Source of the DNA: Massilia solisilvae
Lineage (GTDB): Bacteria; Pseudomonadota; Gammaproteobacteria; Burkholderiales; Burkholderiaceae_D
NCBI RefSeq assembly: GCF_024753215.1
Contig: NZ_JANUGV010000001.1
Coordinates: 992,001 to 1,056,000 of the forward strand
Length of the DNA stretch: 64,000 bases
Direction of reading: 5' to 3'
Below, one piece after another: positions 61,740-64,000 of this stretch. The notes below the pieces were generated by a model. The model saw nothing but the letters and a program-made list of their open reading frames with translations, was not told where the DNA came from and searched no databases. A program made the translations under genes and the position numbers. Positions within the stretch are counted from its first letter, which is position 1; each line of letters opens with the position of its first letter.

Positions 61740-62320
61740 TGACCAATCTTGTCCGCCTGCGCGATTTCGTGCGCGAATTCACCCGGCTGGTTGACAGCGG
61801 CGCCGACGAGGCGCGGATCTTCAGCGACGGTCGCGAGCTGCTCGGCGCGCTGGTCGCCGTGGACGACTGGCTGCCCGACGAATTCGCCCGGCCGCACCGC
61901 GACCGCTACCGCCAGTTCCTGCTGCACTGCGATCCGCTCGAACGGTTTTCGGTCGTGAGTTTCGTGTGGGGGCCGGGCCAGGCCACACCCGTGCATGACC
62001 ACACGGTGTGGGGCATGGTCGGGGTGCTGCGCGGGACCGAACGCTGCCAGGAGTTCGCCCTGCCGGCCACGCCCGGGCCAATGGTCTCGACCGGCTCGCA
62101 CGCGCTGCCCGCCGGCGCCATCGACCTGGTCTCGCCCATCGTGGGCGACATCCACCGCGTTTCGAACGCGCTGGCGGACGGCGTGTCGGTCAGTATCCAC
62201 GTGTATGGCGCCAATATCGGCGCGGTGGCCCGCCATACCTTCGACCTGGCCAGCGGCGAGCGCAAGCGCTTCGTGTCCGGTTACGAGAACGAGACCGTGC
62301 CCAACCTGTGGAGGGTGTGA
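61739..62320 (+). CDS. Cysteine-dioxygenase-like cupin protein
   Basis: 193 residues. The iron-binding cupin motif HDHTVWGMVGVL carries two His, and the third is in GDIHRVSN. This matches the cysteine/3-mercaptopropionate dioxygenase (PF05995) family, which oxidises thiols to sulfinates with iron and O2. The ATG at 61739 is preferred to a TTG one codon earlier. AAGGAG lies 5-10 bases before it. Which thiol it uses cannot be told by eye. Confidence 0.85.
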   Translation: MTNLVRLRDFVREFTRLVDSGADEARIFSDGRELLGALVAVDDWLPDEFARPHRDRYRQFLLHCDPLERFSVVSFVWGPGQATPVHDHTVWGMVGVLRGTERCQEFALPATPGPMVSTGSHALPAGAIDLVSPIVGDIHRVSNALADGVSVSIHVYGANIGAVARHTFDLASGERKRFVSGYENETVPNLWRV

Positions 62321-62347
62321 CGCCGATGTAATGTTGTTGCGTATAAT
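62317..62347 (+). promoter_or_regulatory. Possible promoter of NYN/LOTUS gene
   Basis: TATAAT at 62342-62347 is a perfect -10. The best -35, GTGACG at 62317-62322, is weak with a 19-base spacer. Confidence 0.35.
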
Positions 62348-62388
62348 CGTCGGGTGGCATTTCGCCCAATATTAGAAAACAACAATTT

Positions 62389-63798
62389 ATGGCTTCATCC
62401 TCAGACAACATCAGCATGGCGGTGTTCTGCGACTTCGAGAACGTCGCGCTCGGCGTTCGCGACGCCAACTACGAGAAATTCGACATCAAGCCCGTGCTGG
62501 AACGGCTGCTGCTCAAGGGCAGCATCGTCGTCAAGAAGTCGTACTGCGACTGGGAGCGCTACAAGGGCTTCAAGGCCGGCATGCACGAGGCGAACTTCGA
62601 GCTGATCGAGATCCCGCACGTGCGCCAGAGCGGCAAGAACTCGGCCGACATCCGCCTGGTGGTCGATGCGCTCGACCTGTGCTACACCAAGTCGCACGTG
62701 AATACCTTCGTCATCATCAGCGGCGACTCGGATTTTTCGCCGCTGGTGTCCAAGCTGCGCGAGAACGCCAAGCAGGTGATCGGCGTGGGCGTCAAGCAAT
62801 CCACCTCGGACCTGCTGGTGGCCAACTGCGACGAATTCATTTTCTACGACGACCTGGTGCGCGAAAAGCAGCGCGCCGCCGCCAAGCGCGACGAGCGCAA
62901 GTCGCAGCCGCAGGCCAAGCGCCCGAGCGACGACCGCCGCAAGGAAGAACTGGATGCGCGCCGCACCCAGGCGCTGGAAATGGTCGTCGAGACCTTCGAC
63001 GCGCTGGTTTCCGAGCGCGGCGACAGCGGCAAGATCTGGGCCTCGCTGCTCAAGGACACGCTCAAGCGCCGCCGTCCGGATTTTTCCGAGACCTACTATG
63101 GTTTCCGTACCTTCGGCAACCTGCTCGAAGAAGCGCAGACGCGCGGGCTGTTCGAATTCGGGCGCGATGAAAAATCCGGCACCTATGTGTACCGCAGCAG
63201 CGCCGCGCCCGCCGCACCGGCCGTCGAGCCGGTCCAGCCGGCGCCGGAACTGGCGGTGGCCGAGAATCCCGACACCAGCGCGTTGCCGGAATCGCAGCCG
63301 GAACCCAAGCCCGAATCGCGCCGCCGCGGCCGTGGCGCTCGCAAGCAGGCCGGGCGCGAAGAGCAGGAAATGATCGCGCGCGCCGACGAAGCGGTGCAGC
63401 ACCAGGTGGCGCTGGCCCAACCGGTCGCAGCACCGGCGCAGGAGCAGGCCCCGTCGGACGCGGCCGAGGCGCTGGGCGAAGCGGAAGGGCTGTCCGAACG
63501 GATCGAGGCGCCGGTCGAGGAAGCCACGCCGGCCCCGGCCAAGGAGCGCCGCCGCGCGACCCGCAAGCCGAAGGCCGCCCCTGCGGCGCAAGCGGAGCCG
63601 GCACCGATCGTGGAGAGCGCGCCTGCAGCGGAGGTCACGGCCGAAGCTGCCGGCCAGGACGAGACGGCGGGCGAGAGCGCCGAGGCAAAGGCCGCGCGCA
63701 AGAAGACTGCGCGCCCGGCCCACAAGGCCCCGGCACGCAAGAGCGCCCCGCGCAGCCGTCGTCCGGCCAAGCCGAAGACGCCGCCGGAAAGCGCGTAA
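62389..63798 (+). CDS. NYN-domain ribonuclease-like protein with LOTUS/OST-HTH domain
   Basis: 469 residues. The N-terminal NYN (PIN-like) nuclease domain (about 8-155) has the acidic residues of VFCDFENV, KNSADIRLVVDALDL and ISGDSDFSPLV. A LOTUS/OST-HTH domain follows (about 187-268; ETFDALVSERG, YGFRTFGNLLEEA). The last 200 residues are low-complexity Ala/Pro/Glu, ending very basic (KKTARPAHKAPARKS). LOTUS domains bind RNA or RNA-binding partners; it is likely an RNA-processing protein. Confidence 0.9.
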   Translation: MASSSDNISMAVFCDFENVALGVRDANYEKFDIKPVLERLLLKGSIVVKKSYCDWERYKGFKAGMHEANFELIEIPHVRQSGKNSADIRLVVDALDLCYTKSHVNTFVIISGDSDFSPLVSKLRENAKQVIGVGVKQSTSDLLVANCDEFIFYDDLVREKQRAAAKRDERKSQPQAKRPSDDRRKEELDARRTQALEMVVETFDALVSERGDSGKIWASLLKDTLKRRRPDFSETYYGFRTFGNLLEEAQTRGLFEFGRDEKSGTYVYRSSAAPAAPAVEPVQPAPELAVAENPDTSALPESQPEPKPESRRRGRGARKQAGREEQEMIARADEAVQHQVALAQPVAAPAQEQAPSDAAEALGEAEGLSERIEAPVEEATPAPAKERRRATRKPKAAPAAQAEPAPIVESAPAAEVTAEAAGQDETAGESAEAKAARKKTARPAHKAPARKSAPRSRRPAKPKTPPESA

Positions 63799-63842
63799 GC
63801 CGAACGGCGCGACGCGAGGGCGTCGCTCTGCTATATTGGCCA

Positions 63843-63864
63843 AACCGCGCGTTTGCGCGCGGTT
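63843..63864. terminator. Hairpin after NYN gene
   Basis: AACCGCGCG / CGCGCGGTT (9 pairs, 4-base loop), 45 bases after the stop. No T-run; could be a weak or Rho-dependent terminator. Confidence 0.4.
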
Positions 63865-63906
63865 CCTGGTCGTTGCCGCAGAACCGTTAGTGCCGAGGAA
63901 GCCGCC

Positions 63907-64000
63907 ATGCGCAAGCTCATCGTTTCGCTGATCCTGCTCGCCGCCGCCATCCACGGCGCCCGCGCCGCGCCGCCCGCGCCGGCGCGCAACCACCCGCTGC
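63907..64000 (+). CDS. N-terminus of an exported protein (partial)
   Basis: Only the first 31 codons are inside the window. They encode a signal peptide (MRKLIVSLILLAAAIHG, cleavage near A-R-A-A-P) followed by a Pro/Ala-rich stretch. A GAGGAA lies before the ATG. No function can be given from this part. Confidence 0.6.
   Translation, partial: MRKLIVSLILLAAAIHGARAAPPAPARNHPL

Noticed and set aside
1-64000. CRISPR arrays, rRNA genes and complete insertion sequences
   Set aside because: No regularly spaced direct repeats, no rRNA sequence and no full transposase with terminal repeats were found. The spaced palindromes are dispersed singles.

Overview
The window looks like chromosomal DNA from a high-GC betaproteobacterium of the Oxalobacteraceae, most likely Massilia/Telluria-like. 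This rests on the tpiA-secG-tRNA-Leu(GAG)-nuoA-to-N-DUF2818-NUDIX gene order, a His-rich insert in NuoL, a Flp/Tad pilus locus and an RsbRST stressosome locus. That is inference from gene content and synteny; no rRNA gene is present to confirm it.

Layout. Bases 1-8797 (minus strand) are a Flp/Tad pilus locus: prepilin peptidase, CpaB, secretin, a small lipoprotein, Flp pilin, TadG-like and two TadE-like proteins, TadZ/CpaE, TadA and a TadB cut by the left edge. Bases 9271-15240 (plus) are a stressosome operon (RsbR, RsbS, RsbT, a kinase-phosphatase fusion) running into a histidine kinase and a hybrid kinase, so the output is probably two-component rather than sigma-B. Bases 15325-21381 hold an M16 peptidase pair (one subunit without the zinc motif), a DUF2807 protein, a Sel1-repeat protein and an SGNH-type hydrolase with altered catalytic residues. 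Bases 21646-24286 hold a quinone oxidoreductase, tpiA, secG and tRNA-Leu. Bases 24457-39318 hold the complete 14-gene complex I operon plus DUF2818, followed by a NUDIX hydrolase, ispD, ispF and an MFS transporter.

Bases 43252-46201 contain two compact operons. One is a ParD-like protein overlapping methionine aminopeptidase. The other is an FMN reductase, a glyoxalase-fold protein and a voltage-gated K+ channel with a C-terminal zinc ribbon, which in composition recalls the KefF/GloA/KefC electrophile defence. Bases 46198-51303 (minus) hold the most unusual system: a Tat-exported flavin amine/amino-acid oxidase, a cytochrome c, an exported RidA-like protein and a TonB-dependent receptor, behind a near-consensus sigma-54 promoter. 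A truncated TnsB-like transposase remnant lies next to it. Bases 52641-64000 hold a phasin, an acyltransferase, a LytS/LytTR pair, a YdeI-like protein, an FHA protein with a serine protease, ribA, a pirin, DUF3820, DUF1810, a cysteine-dioxygenase-like protein, a NYN/LOTUS protein and the start of a secreted protein.

Two dispersed palindromic repeat families lie between genes: family A (GTCGTCCCCGC type; three full copies and one short relative) and family B (GTAGGGTGGGCAG type; two full copies and one fragment).
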